Origin: Dehalococcoidia bacterium
Lineage (GTDB): Bacteria; Chloroflexota; Dehalococcoidia; UBA2979
Direction: 5' to 3'
Assembly: GCA_009379925.1 (NCBI GenBank)
Contig: WHSU01000008.1
Span: 1-64,000, forward strand
Length of the DNA stretch: 64,000 bases
Both the position numbers and the translations under genes were made by a program. The notes under the pieces were generated by a model that was given only the letters and a program-made list of their open reading frames with translations, ran no database searches and was not told the DNA's origin. Shown piece by piece: positions 9,591-19,269 of this stretch (the first letter of the stretch is position 1; the number at the start of each line of letters is the position of its first letter).

Positions 9591-10823
9591 TCAGTCGGCG
9601 GTGAGGACCAGCGTCCCGGTCGCGGACAGCGTGCCGCCGGCCCCGTTCACCACCGCGGAGCGCGCGGCCGTCTGCTTGCCCTTCACACCGTGGACGCCGT
9701 CCTCGGCGATGCCGGCGAGCTGCCGGTACGCCTCGATCAGCAGCATCATGCCGTAGCGGCCGGAGTGGTTGAACGACAGGCCGCCGCCGTTGGTGTTCAC
9801 CGGGATCCCCGAGCCGCCCGGGCCGGCCTTGCCGTCGTCCCACAGCGAGGTGCCCTCGCCACGCCTCGTGAGGCCGAGCATCTCGGCGGTGATCGCCGCG
9901 GTGACCGTGAATGAGTCGTACATCAACGCCAGTTCCATGTCCTGCGGCCCCATCCCGGCCATGGCGTAGGCGCGCGCGCCGGACTTCTTCGCCGACGTGG
10001 TGGTGAAGTCCGGAATCTCCAGCATCGAGGTGTGCTGCATCGCCTCGCCGGCGCCGTCGATCCAGACGGGCTTGCCTCGGAAGCGGTGCACGACGCGTTC
10101 GGACGCGAGGATCACGGCGCCGCCGTGGTCCGTCACCAGGCAGCAGTCGAGCAGGTTTAGCGGCCACGCGATGAGCGGCGAGTCCAGCACGTCCTGCACC
10201 GTGATCTCCCCGCCGTTCGGGTGTGTCTCCTTCGAGTACATGACCGCCCGCGGGTTGAGCATCGCCCAGTCACGGGTGGTGACGGCGACCTGCGCGAAGT
10301 CTTCCTTCGTGGAACCGAACTCGTACATGTGCCGTGTCATGGCGTGCGAGTAGAGCGTTGGTGCGCCGCCCACGCCGTACGGCATGAGGTACATGGTGTC
10401 CGGCGACTGCGGGTCGGCGTTGCCGCGCACACGCTCCATGGAACGCGTGGGGCCGCTGGTGCCGCCTCGCGGGAAGTTTCGCCTGGAGTACCCCGCCTGC
10501 CCGTTCAGCACGACGGCGATGTCGAACATCCCGGCGTTGATGCCCGCCAGCGCATGCGCGACGTGGACCTCGTACGAGCAGCCACCGATCGAGGTGGTGT
10601 CGATCCACCTCGGGTCCATGCCGGTGTACTCGGCGATCTCGTTCGCGTTGGTGGTGGCGAACACCGCCTCGATGTCGTGGACGCCGATGCCAGCCTCGCG
10701 GCAGACGTTCTGCAGCGCCTCGATGGCGAGCATCATGTCCGTCTTCGGGGTCTCCAGGTAGCCGATCTCGTTCGACTCCGCGGCGGCTACGATCGCGGCG
10801 GCGCGGGAGGGGTTGCTGGGCAT
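9591..10823 (-). CDS. Thiolase family protein (SCP2/Ltp-like)
   Basis: IEALQNVCREAGIGVHDIEAVF, HAMTRHMYEFGSTKEDFAQVAV, C-terminal GIPVNTNGGGLSFNHSGRYGMMLLIEAYRQL. Confidence 0.87.
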   Translation of the reverse strand: MPSNPSRAAAIVAAAESNEIGYLETPKTDMMLAIEALQNVCREAGIGVHDIEAVFATTNANEIAEYTGMDPRWIDTTSIGGCSYEVHVAHALAGINAGMFDIAVVLNGQAGYSRRNFPRGGTSGPTRSMERVRGNADPQSPDTMYLMPYGVGGAPTLYSHAMTRHMYEFGSTKEDFAQVAVTTRDWAMLNPRAVMYSKETHPNGGEITVQDVLDSPLIAWPLNLLDCCLVTDHGGAVILASERVVHRFRGKPVWIDGAGEAMQHTSMLEIPDFTTTSAKKSGARAYAMAGMGPQDMELALMYDSFTVTAAITAEMLGLTRRGEGTSLWDDGKAGPGGSGIPVNTNGGGLSFNHSGRYGMMLLIEAYRQLAGIAEDGVHGVKGKQTAARSAVVNGAGGTLSATGTLVLTAD

Positions 10824-10878
10824 CTCTGCTGCCTCTCGGCGCTGTGGCGCTACGTGCTGGGGCGTGCGGGCGGTCTCG

Positions 10879-11307
10879 CTACTCCTCGACGACCCGCCAG
10901 TACGGCATGAAGGTGTCCTCGCCGGCCTGGTCCCACTCGATGCGGCACTTCGCGCCGATGCGGATCTCCTCCGGCTTCAGCGGGTCGACTCCGCGCAGCA
11001 CCGTGAACACCCGGTCGCCCTCCATCAGGTCGATAAAGGCCGTGACGTACGGCACCTCCTTCGTCCAGGCGCCCACCCCGCGATGCTGCACGGCGAAGGT
11101 GTGCAGGAAGCCGTAGCCGCTGGCCTCGAACCACTCGATGGTGTCGCGGCCGCAGTGAGGGCACATGGAGCGGGGGTAGAAATGCGTCTTGCTGCACGAA
11201 GTGCAGCGGGGCAGCATCAGCTTCCCCTCCTTCCCCCCGTCCCAGTACGGCTTCCCCACGAAGGGGTCGGGGAAGGGGGCCGGCTTGTCGTACTCCGCCA
11301 TCGTCAC
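10879..11307 (-). CDS. Zn-ribbon OB-fold protein (DUF35 family)
   Basis: LPRCTSCSKTHFYPRSMCPHCGRDTIEWFEASGYGFLHTFAV; paired with a thiolase. Confidence 0.9.
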   Translation of the reverse strand: MTMAEYDKPAPFPDPFVGKPYWDGGKEGKLMLPRCTSCSKTHFYPRSMCPHCGRDTIEWFEASGYGFLHTFAVQHRGVGAWTKEVPYVTAFIDLMEGDRVFTVLRGVDPLKPEEIRIGAKCRIEWDQAGEDTFMPYWRVVEE

Positions 11308-11344
11308 TCCACTCTCAAGCCTCGTCGGTCAGAGCCCCCGCCGG

Positions 11345-12478
11345 TCAGGCAGGGATCGCCTCGTCCGCCGTCTGCGGCAACAGCTTGCCCAGGCGGCGGC
11401 GGTGCCACTGAGGGTCACCGAGCGCGTGGTAGAGCGACCGCGAAGCGCGCGTGTACTGCGTCAGTCCGTACTCGCGCATCACGCCGATGCCCGCGTGTAC
11501 CTCGTGCGCGTAGTTGGTGGCCTGCACGTAGCCCTCGCTGGCGCACACCTTCGCGAGGTGGACGGAGATCTCGGCGTTCGGCCTGGCCTCGTCGAGCTTC
11601 CAGAGCGCCTCGAACGTGGTCCAGCGCGCACCATCCACGTAGTTCACGAGCTGCACGATGTGATTCTGGACGTGCTGGAAGCGGCCGATGGGCTGCGAGA
11701 ACTGCCTGCGCCGCCGGCTGTACTCGACGGACATTTCGTATACGGCCTGCGCGCCACCTACCATCTGCGCGCACAGGATCGGTGTCGCCCGCAGAAACGC
11801 GCGCTCCAGGGCGAGCTGGCCGCCCTCCAGGACATCGCCCGCCGGCACCTTCACGTCGGTCAGCCGCACCACACACTCCGAGGTGAGGAAGCCGGTCATG
11901 CGCCGGACCTCGACGCCCACGTTCGAGGTATCGACCATGAGCAGCACGAGCTGACCGTCCGCACGCGCCGGGACGATCAGGTGGTCCGCCGCCAGCGCAT
12001 CGAAGGCGAAGACCTTCACGCCGCTCACCACGTAGCCGCCGTCCGCCGAGGGCTTCGCCTGCATCTGCACGGAGTCCGCGCCCCAGCCCCACTCCGGCTC
12101 CGTCATCGCGAGGGCGCAGACCGTCTGACCGCTGGCCAGCGAGGGCAGGTAGCGCTGCCGCTGCTCCTCGTTGCCGGCCTCCGTGATGATCAGCGGCGAC
12201 AGCACGCCGGAACTGAAGAACGGGCCGGGCACGGGGCCGCGGCCCAGGCCCTCGAAGACCACGGCCGCGTCGGTCAGGCTCCCGCCGGTACCGCCGTACT
12301 GCTCGGGTGTCACCATCCCGAGCCAGCCGATCTCGGCGGCAATCTTCCACATCTCCGGTGAGTAGCCGGCGGCCGAAGTCTCGGCCTCCAGGATCGCATC
12401 GCGTGTCGCGGACCGCGCGAGGAAGTCGTCCACGCTGTGCTTCAGCATCTGCTGCAGTTCGTTGAGGGAGAGGTCCAT
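11345..12478 (-). CDS. Acyl-CoA dehydrogenase family protein
   Basis: MDLSLNELQQMLKHSVDDFLAR...WLGMVTPEQYGGTGGSL...CALAMTEPEWGWGADSVQ...RRRQFSQPIGRFQHVQNH. Confidence 0.88.
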   Translation of the reverse strand: MDLSLNELQQMLKHSVDDFLARSATRDAILEAETSAAGYSPEMWKIAAEIGWLGMVTPEQYGGTGGSLTDAAVVFEGLGRGPVPGPFFSSGVLSPLIITEAGNEEQRQRYLPSLASGQTVCALAMTEPEWGWGADSVQMQAKPSADGGYVVSGVKVFAFDALAADHLIVPARADGQLVLLMVDTSNVGVEVRRMTGFLTSECVVRLTDVKVPAGDVLEGGQLALERAFLRATPILCAQMVGGAQAVYEMSVEYSRRRRQFSQPIGRFQHVQNHIVQLVNYVDGARWTTFEALWKLDEARPNAEISVHLAKVCASEGYVQATNYAHEVHAGIGVMREYGLTQYTRASRSLYHALGDPQWHRRRLGKLLPQTADEAIPA

Positions 12479-12525
12479 CGCGTCGTCCTCTACGTTGGCT
12501 ATTCCCGGATGGCGGCGCGGCGGCG

Positions 12526-13747
12526 CTACCGGGGTGTCGCCCCCGCTTGCTCCGCCAGGTCGCGCCCGATGCCGATACGGCGCGCCATGATCACCTTCTG
12601 GATATCGGTGGTGGCGCCGGGGTGGAGCGCCTGGATAGCGAGCCGCGTGTAGGACTCCAGCCGACCATGGCTCTGGGTCGAACTCCGGGTCGTTCGTCAA
12701 CGCATACGGCCCGACCATGTCCATGATCGCCTGGCTGATCTCCAGTCCGCCGATCTTGCGGAAGTACGAGGACTGCGGGCCCTCGTAGGTCATCTTGGTG
12801 CCGGTACGGTTCATCCAGAAGTTGCGCAACTCAAAGAGCCGGTTCACCTCGGTGCGCACGAAGAGGTCCACCATGCGCGACCGCACGTCGTCATGCTCGA
12901 TGAGCGGCTTGCCCTCGCGCTTCATGGTCAACGAGAGCTGCAGGGCCTCCTCGAACCAGCGGTTGCGTCCGATGCGACCGCCCGAGCCGTGCTCCAGCTC
13001 CAGGTGCGTCGTGGCCACCTGCCAGCCGTTGTTCTCCCCGCCGACCAGGTCGTCCGCCGAGACACGCACGTCCTCGAAGTAGATCGTGTTCTTCCAGGAG
13101 TGGCCGACGCCCTCGGCGCCATCGCCCAGCAGCTCCATCGGCTTGATGGTGATGCCCGGCAGGTCGGCGGGGATCATGAACCACGACAGGTTCTTATGTC
13201 GCTCCCCGTCCCGGTCGGTGCGGACGATGGTCCAGAGGTAGTCCACGTCGTGCGAGCCGCCGATGTAGAGCTTCTCGCCGTTGATGACGTACTCGTCGCC
13301 GTCGCGCACCGCGTCGGTGGTGGTGCCCGCGAGGTCGGAGCCGGCTTCCGGGCCGGTCAGCAACTGCCACGTCACGACCTCGCCCTTGATGATGCGCGGC
13401 ATCATTCGGGCCTTCTGCTCCTCGGTGCCCCAGATCAGCACGGAAGCGCCGCCGAGGCGGCCGCCGCTGTCGTAGATGGGTGGGAGCGGCAGGTCGTAGC
13501 GGTCCAACTCCTCCGCGACCACGATCATGTGGTCGACGGAGAGGCCGCCGCCGCCGTACTCGACGGGCGCGGTCGGCCAGAGCCAGCCCCTGGCGCCCAG
13601 CTCACGGTGCAACTGGCGGAAGCGCTGGTAGTTCTCCGGCGTATCGCGCTCCAGGTGCGGCACGTCCGGCACGTGCTGCCCCAGCCAGGCGCGCACCTCC
13701 GAGCGGAACTCTTCCTGCTCGGCGGTGTAGGCGGGTTCGAAGTCCAT
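12526..13747 (-). pseudogene. Acyl-CoA dehydrogenase family protein with a C-terminal frameshift near 12661-12672
   Basis: MDFEPAYTAEQEEFRSEVRAWL...LTGPEAGSDLAGTTTDAVRDGDEYVINGEKLYIGG; the expected C-terminus LESYTRLAIQALHPGATTDIQKVIMARRIGIGRDLAEQAGATPR* is in another frame. Confidence 0.83.
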
Positions 13748-13947
13748 GGCGGCCTCCTGTGCCCCACGTCGCGGGCTCGTCAGCCCGCTCGCCCTCGGTC
13801 GGCCGAGGGCCGGGCGATGCGCTCGCATGATGGGCCGTGGCGGCAGCCTCGTCGAGCACCCCCCGACCGCCGCGGTCGCGGTGCCCGCGATCGCGGCCGC
13901 ACTGAGCCGAAGACTATGCCGTGAGGCCTGACCCGGCCATTAGATCA

Positions 13948-13970
13948 CGCGTTGGGCGGTGACCAACGCG
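13948..13970. promoter_or_regulatory. Operator-like inverted repeat in divergent intergenic region
   Basis: CGCGTTGG-gcggtga-CCAACGCG, perfect 8-bp arms between the divergent acyl-CoA dehydrogenase (-) and SDR (+) genes. Confidence 0.4.
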
Positions 13971-14080
13971 GCCCGTACATCGGCGACCGTTGGTCCAATC
14001 CGGTCGATCCGGGCATCGATGGCGCTCGCCGCCGCAACGAGGCGGGCCGGGCGTCAACGTCCGCCGTGGGAGGTGTTTCT

Positions 14081-14985
14081 TGGCTTCACGCCATCTGGAG
14101 GGCAAGGTCGCCGTCGTCACGGGCGGCGCCGGAGGTATCGGCACGCACGTCAGCAAGATCTTCGCCCAGCAGGGCGCGAAGGTGGTGGTGGCTGACACGG
14201 GCGCAGACGTCGAGGGCCGCATGGGCATCGACCCGACGCGCGTCAACGCCGTCGTCGAGGACATCAAGGGCGCGGGCGGCGAAGCAGTCTCCGTGATTGG
14301 CGACATCGCCGACATGGAGGTGGCCGAGGGCGTGGTCCGCACGGCGCTCGACACCTACGGCAAGCTCGACATCCTCGTGGCCGCGCACGGCATTCTGCGC
14401 GAGCGCATGATCTTCAACATGAACGAGGACGAGTGGGACGGCGTGGTCCGTGCCCACCTCAAGGGCTGCTTCGCGATGACCAAGTTCGCCTCGATCCACT
14501 GGCGTACGGAGCGCCAGGGCGGGCGATTGATCTACTTCACCTCGGGCGCCGGCGTCCGAGGCAGCGCGGGCCAGCCGAATTACTCCGCGGCGCAGGCCGG
14601 CAAGGTCGGCCTCATGCTCTCCTGTGCCCACTCCCTGTCGAAGTACGGCGTGACTTCGAACTGCATCTCGCCGCGGGCGTCCACCCGCATGACGGACCGG
14701 CACCTCGAGGAAGAGGGTTCCCTGGCGAGCGACGCCGTGGAGGGCACCGAACGAGACCCGCGAAACATCGTGCCGCCCATCGTCTTCCTCGCCTCGGACG
14801 CCGGCGCCGACGTGAACGGGCGCGTGATCGGCGTCGAGGGGCACCGCGTGAGCGTGTTCCGGGAGATCTACGCGGAGAAGACGATCTACTCGCGCACGCC
14901 GATGTGGGACATCGACAAACTGTTCGAGGCGATGCCGCAGACGCTGGCCGCCGGAGGCATCGAGATGCCGGACCGGCGCATGTAG
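14081..14985 (+). CDS. SDR family oxidoreductase (copy 1 of tandem pair)
   Basis: VAVVTGGAGGIGTHVSKIF (TGxxxGIG), LVAAHGIL, NYSAAQAGKVGLM; start TTG about 14081 inferred from alignment to copy 2. Confidence 0.87.
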
Positions 14986-15040
14986 GCAGTACAGACCGGA
15001 TTCATCCGCCCGCGAGCCGGGCGCACAGAGGAGCATCGGC

Positions 15041-15940
15041 ATGGGCCAGCATCTGGCAGGTAAGGTCGCAATCGTCACCGGGGGCGCCGGCGGCATCGGC
15101 ACCCACGTCTCGAAGATCTTCGCGGAGCAGGGCGCGAAGGTGGTGGTCGCCGACACCGGCGCGGACGTCGAGGGCCGCATGGGCGTCGACCCGACGCGTG
15201 TGAACGCCGTCGTCGACGACATCAAGGCGGCGGGCGGCGACGCCGTGTCCGTGATCGGTGACATCGCCGAGATGGACGTGGCGGAGAGCGTAGTACGCAC
15301 CGCGCTCGACACCTACGGCAAGCTCGACATCCTGGTCGCGGCGCACGGCATCCTGCGCGAGCGCATGATCTTCAACATGGACGAGGACCAATGGGACGGT
15401 GTGACACGCGCCCACCTCAAAGGCTGCTTCGCGATGACGAAGTTCGCCTCGATCCACTTCCGCCAGGAGCGCCAGGGCGGCCGCATCATCTACTTCACCT
15501 CCACGGCCGGCACGTTCGGCTCCGCCGGGCAGCCCAACTACTCCGCGGCGCAGCTGGGTAAGGTGGGCCTGATGCGGTCGACGGCCCGCGCGCTGGAGCG
15601 CTACGGCGTCACCGTGAACTGCGTCTCCCCCTCCGCCAACACACGCATGACCGACCGCAGCATCGGCCGCGACCCCGACAGCAGCCAGACCTCCGAGGGC
15701 ACAGACCGGGACCCGAGGAATGTGGTGCCGATCACCGTGTGGCTCGCCTCGGACGAGGGCGGCGTCGCGAACGGCCGCGTGTTCGGCGCCACCGGCCACA
15801 AGGTCATCCTGTACAAGGAGCCCACGCTGGAGCGGGTGATCTTCAACGACTCGCCGATGTACGACATCGACGACCTGTTCGCGGACTGGCCGGAGACGCT
15901 GGGCAAGGCCGGCTTTCCGCTGGAGGCGCGCCCGGCGTAG
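15041..15940 (+). CDS. SDR family oxidoreductase (copy 2 of tandem pair)
   Basis: VAIVTGGAGGIGTHVSKIF, LVAAHGIL, NYSAAQLGKVGLM; very close to the upstream gene. Confidence 0.9.
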   Translation: MGQHLAGKVAIVTGGAGGIGTHVSKIFAEQGAKVVVADTGADVEGRMGVDPTRVNAVVDDIKAAGGDAVSVIGDIAEMDVAESVVRTALDTYGKLDILVAAHGILRERMIFNMDEDQWDGVTRAHLKGCFAMTKFASIHFRQERQGGRIIYFTSTAGTFGSAGQPNYSAAQLGKVGLMRSTARALERYGVTVNCVSPSANTRMTDRSIGRDPDSSQTSEGTDRDPRNVVPITVWLASDEGGVANGRVFGATGHKVILYKEPTLERVIFNDSPMYDIDDLFADWPETLGKAGFPLEARPA

Positions 15941-15946
15941 GGGCCG

Positions 15947-16768
15947 CTACCGCCCCCGGAACTGCGGCGTGCGCTTCTCGGCGAAGGCGCGCCGGCCCTC
16001 TGCGTAGTCTTCGCTCGCGTAGCACTCGGCGGCGAGCGCCGCGAGGGCCGTGAGGTCGCGAGCCGCCTCCGGCTTGCGTGCTTCGCGCATGTTTGCCTTC
16101 ACCAGGCGCACGGCCAGCGGCGCGTTCGCGGCGACCTCGGTCGCCAGTTCGCGCACCGTGCGCTCCAGGCTGGCCGCGGGCACGACGCGGTTCACGAGGC
16201 CCGCCTCGAGCGCCTCGGCCGCGCTGAAGCGGCGTCCCGTCAGCAGCATGTCGGCCGTCCGCGTGGGGCCCATCGCGTGTAGCAGTTCCTCCGTGTTGTG
16301 GTAGCTGAAACCCAGCCCGATTTTCACGGCCGGGATCCCGAACTGAGCGTCCTCGGAGGCGACCCGCAGGTCCGCACGCAGCGCGGTCTCCAGCCCGCCG
16401 CCGAGCGCGTAGCCGCGGACCATCGCGATCATCGGCTTGCTCACGGCGCGCAGGCTCTCCCACATGCGGTCGGTGACCCTGTCGTACTCGCGGATCGCCT
16501 CCGGCGTGGAGCGGCGTTCGCCGAACTCGGAGATGTCGGCGCCGGAGACGAACGCACGGTCACCGGCGCCGGTGATCACGACCACGCGCACGTTGTCGTC
16601 GCGCTCGAACGCCTCGAGGATGGCCGGCACGGCGAGCTTCATCGCGAAGGTGACGGCGTTGAGGCGCTCGGGGTTGTTGAAGACCATCCAGCCGACGCCC
16701 GCCTGCACGAAGGCGACCATCTGGTCGGTCCCCGTGTCCATACGCTCCGCCGGGAGTTCGATGCCCAT
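15947..16768 (-). CDS. Enoyl-CoA hydratase/isomerase family protein
   Basis: GWMVFNNPERLNAVTFAM, VITGAGDRAFVSGADISEF, RGYALGGGLETALRADLRVASEDAQFGIPAVKIGLG. Confidence 0.92.
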   Translation of the reverse strand: MGIELPAERMDTGTDQMVAFVQAGVGWMVFNNPERLNAVTFAMKLAVPAILEAFERDDNVRVVVITGAGDRAFVSGADISEFGERRSTPEAIREYDRVTDRMWESLRAVSKPMIAMVRGYALGGGLETALRADLRVASEDAQFGIPAVKIGLGFSYHNTEELLHAMGPTRTADMLLTGRRFSAAEALEAGLVNRVVPAASLERTVRELATEVAANAPLAVRLVKANMREARKPEAARDLTALAALAAECYASEDYAEGRRAFAEKRTPQFRGR

Positions 16769-16782
16769 CGCCGCCGCCTCCG

Positions 16783-17433
16783 CTAGCGGGCCGGACCCGC
16801 CGCCGCCCCACGCAGCTCGCCGAGCAGGTCGCCCAGCTCGCGGATGTCCGCGGGCAACGCCAGCACCTCCATACGCTGCGCGCCCACGTGGTCCAGCTCG
16901 TGCGCGTCGCTTCCGAGCGTGAGCGGCTTGCCGAGCAGCGCGCCGACCGCCGCCGCGAGCTGGTTCTCCCGGTCGGTGCAGATGGCGTTCACCGCCTCGA
17001 TTGCGTCGGCGCGCGCCAGCATCGGGTCCTGCGCCAGCTCCTCGGGCGAGAGCCCGGCCTCGAAGGGCGGGCGCTGACTACCGTGGATCGAGTCGAAATA
17101 GTGGCGAAATGGGTGTGCCCAGATCGTGCGATGACCGCGCGACGAGGCGTACGGCAGGAGCTCCTCCACAGTGCCGGGCAGCTTCTCGGCGGGCTCGGCC
17201 CCGATCACGATGATGTGGCCGCGGTTCGTGGTCACCTCGACGGCCGGATAGACGCGGACCCCCCAGCGCGCCTCGAAGCCGTCGCGCTCCCAGTCCGTCC
17301 ACACGCGAAAGTGCTCCGCAATGACCAGCCCGTGGGTGCCCTGCGCCGCGGCGGCTTCGCCCAGCTGGTCGACCGTGATGCTCGAGTCCGCCGAACCGGC
17401 CTTCGTGTGGATGTGGAACTCGAGGTACGGCAC
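16783..17433 (-). CDS. PHP domain-containing protein
   Basis: YLEFHIHTKAGSADSSITVDQLGEAAAAQGTHGLVIAEHF, AVEVTTNRGHIIVIG, LTLGSDAHELDHVG. Confidence 0.85.
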   Translation of the reverse strand: MPYLEFHIHTKAGSADSSITVDQLGEAAAAQGTHGLVIAEHFRVWTDWERDGFEARWGVRVYPAVEVTTNRGHIIVIGAEPAEKLPGTVEELLPYASSRGHRTIWAHPFRHYFDSIHGSQRPPFEAGLSPEELAQDPMLARADAIEAVNAICTDRENQLAAAVGALLGKPLTLGSDAHELDHVGAQRMEVLALPADIRELGDLLGELRGAAAGPAR

Positions 17434-17455
17434 GGCGCCTCCGGCCCGTCGCCCG

Positions 17456-18622
17456 CTAGCTGCCGCTACGGACGTTCAGGATGTCACGCGCCATGACGAT
17501 CCGCTGCACCTCGGACGGCCCCTCGCCGATGCGGCGGATGCGCACCTCGCGGTAGAAGCGCTCGAGCGGCAGGTCCTTGCTCATGCCGAGGCCGCCGAAG
17601 ATCTGCATGCAGCGGTCGATGACACGCCCGGCGCCCTCCGTGCAGAGCAGCTTCGCCATCGATGACTCGAAGCGGAACGGCTCGCCTCGCTGCGAGAGGT
17701 CGGCGGCCTGCAACGCAGCCCAGCGTCCGCTGCGGATGTCGATTTCGTTGTCGACGAGCATCCACTGGATGGCCTGGCGGTTCGCGAGCGGCTCCCCGAA
17801 GGTCACGCGCTGCTTCGCCCAGTCCACAGCCAGCTCGTTGCTCCACACGGCAATGCCGGTACATGCGGCGGCGTACGGAATGCGGTTCCGTGCCAGCTGG
17901 TCGTTCGCGAGGGCGAAGCCGCCCCCCTCTTCGCCAAGGATGTTCTCATGCGGCACCCGCATGTCCGTGAAGGTCAGTTCCGTCGTGTAGTGCGCGCGCA
18001 ACACCTGCACCAGGCGCGCCACCTGAAACCCGGGCGTGTCCGTGTCCACGATGAAGGCGGTGATGCCCTGGCGGCCCTTCGTCGGGTCCGTGCGGACATA
18101 CAGGACACCGAAGTCCGACGTGTCGGCGTGGGACGTCCACAGCTTGCCGCCGTTGATCACCCAGTCGTCACCGTCGCGCACGCCTCGCGTCTGGATCGCG
18201 CGCGCGGGGTCCGAGCCGCCGCTCGGCTCGCTGAGCCCGAAGAAGGCGTGGCGCTCGCCTCGGAGAAACGGGTCCAGGTACTTCTCGCGCTGCGCCGGGG
18301 TGCAGGCGTACAGCTGCGCCGGCGGGCTGTCGCCGAAGACCCCGTAGGCCGCGTCGTAGAGGCCGGCGCGGTGCTGCGACAGCTCCTCCGCCACCAGAGT
18401 GCGCGTGACGATGTCGACGCCCGGCCCGCCGAACTCGACGGGCACTTCCATCTGGTAGAGGCCCATCTCGCGGGTCATGGCGACCAGGCGCTCGTACTCG
18501 GCCTCGGGCAGCTCGTACGCGTCCGGGTCCAGGTCCGCTTCCAGCGGGCGGATCTCGTCGCGGATGAACCGCCGTACGGTCTGGATGATCAACTGCTGCT
18601 CTTCGCTGAGCTGGAAGTCCAC
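17456..18622 (-). CDS. Acyl-CoA dehydrogenase family protein
   Basis: MDFQLSEEQQLIIQTVRRFIRDEIRP..., FFGLSEPSGGSDPARAIQTRGVRDGDDWVINGGKLWTSHAD, ILNVRSGS; GTG start. Confidence 0.92.
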   Translation of the reverse strand: MDFQLSEEQQLIIQTVRRFIRDEIRPLEADLDPDAYELPEAEYERLVAMTREMGLYQMEVPVEFGGPGVDIVTRTLVAEELSQHRAGLYDAAYGVFGDSPPAQLYACTPAQREKYLDPFLRGERHAFFGLSEPSGGSDPARAIQTRGVRDGDDWVINGGKLWTSHADTSDFGVLYVRTDPTKGRQGITAFIVDTDTPGFQVARLVQVLRAHYTTELTFTDMRVPHENILGEEGGGFALANDQLARNRIPYAAACTGIAVWSNELAVDWAKQRVTFGEPLANRQAIQWMLVDNEIDIRSGRWAALQAADLSQRGEPFRFESSMAKLLCTEGAGRVIDRCMQIFGGLGMSKDLPLERFYREVRIRRIGEGPSEVQRIVMARDILNVRSGS

Positions 18623-19035
18623 TACAGGCCCTCGCTCTTCCAGTGGTAGCGCCCCAGTCGCGGAGGCTGCTCCGGATCTTGCAGGTTGGCCGGCGGCAGG
18701 GTGCCGTAGTCCTCGTTGTGCCGCGTCAGCAATTCGATCCAGCGGCTGTAGTACTGGTGGTTCACCTCGTAGCGGAAGTAGCGGGCGCGGCCGGCGATCG
18801 CGGGCAGGTCTTCGCCCATCCGCGGGTGCGTCCAGTTCTCGGCGGCCAGCCGTTCGCTCGTGCTGAAGTGGCGGAACAGCTCGCCGCGGATCCCGAAGGG
18901 CGACCTGCCCCCCGCCTTGCCGATGTAGAGGAGCTGCTGGTGCTCATCGGCCAGTTCGTACACGCCCATCGCGCCGGGGATGGACTTCGACGAGACCGAA
19001 TCATCCCACACGGTCCACGGCTTGCGCAGCGGCAT
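18622..19035 (-). CDS. Small GIY-YIG-like domain protein
   Basis: GAMGVYELADEHQQLLYIGKAGGRSPFGIRGELFRHF resembles a GIY-YIG core; stop overlaps the downstream acyl-CoA dehydrogenase GTG start (TAGTG). Confidence 0.6.
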   Translation of the reverse strand: MPLRKPWTVWDDSVSSKSIPGAMGVYELADEHQQLLYIGKAGGRSPFGIRGELFRHFSTSERLAAENWTHPRMGEDLPAIAGRARYFRYEVNHQYYSRWIELLTRHNEDYGTLPPANLQDPEQPPRLGRYHWKSEGL

Positions 19036-19269
19036 GGATAGCCCTTCCCATCCTCTGCCCGCACGGCGCCCTGCCGCGGGTGTGAGGCGCCCTCGCAGGC
19101 TTCACGGTGTGCGTGTTACGCGCCATCGACGATTCGATGTACCGACCGAGGCGCGCGGACCATGCTACGAGGGGCGCGGCCGATCCGGCCTGCACGGTTA
19201 TACTGCCGCGCATTGCCGCTGTCACACAGGGCCGTCACGCCGTAAGGGCACGCAGGATGGAGGAGTCCG

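Noticed and set aside
11345-13828. Bifunctional 827-aa acyl-CoA dehydrogenase as a real fusion
   Set aside because: The correct C-terminus and stop of the first enzyme exist in another frame, so a frameshift is more likely.
14086-15312. 408-aa minus-strand ORF
   Set aside because: Antisense to the tandem SDRs; its internal similarity to another minus ORF simply mirrors the SDR duplication.
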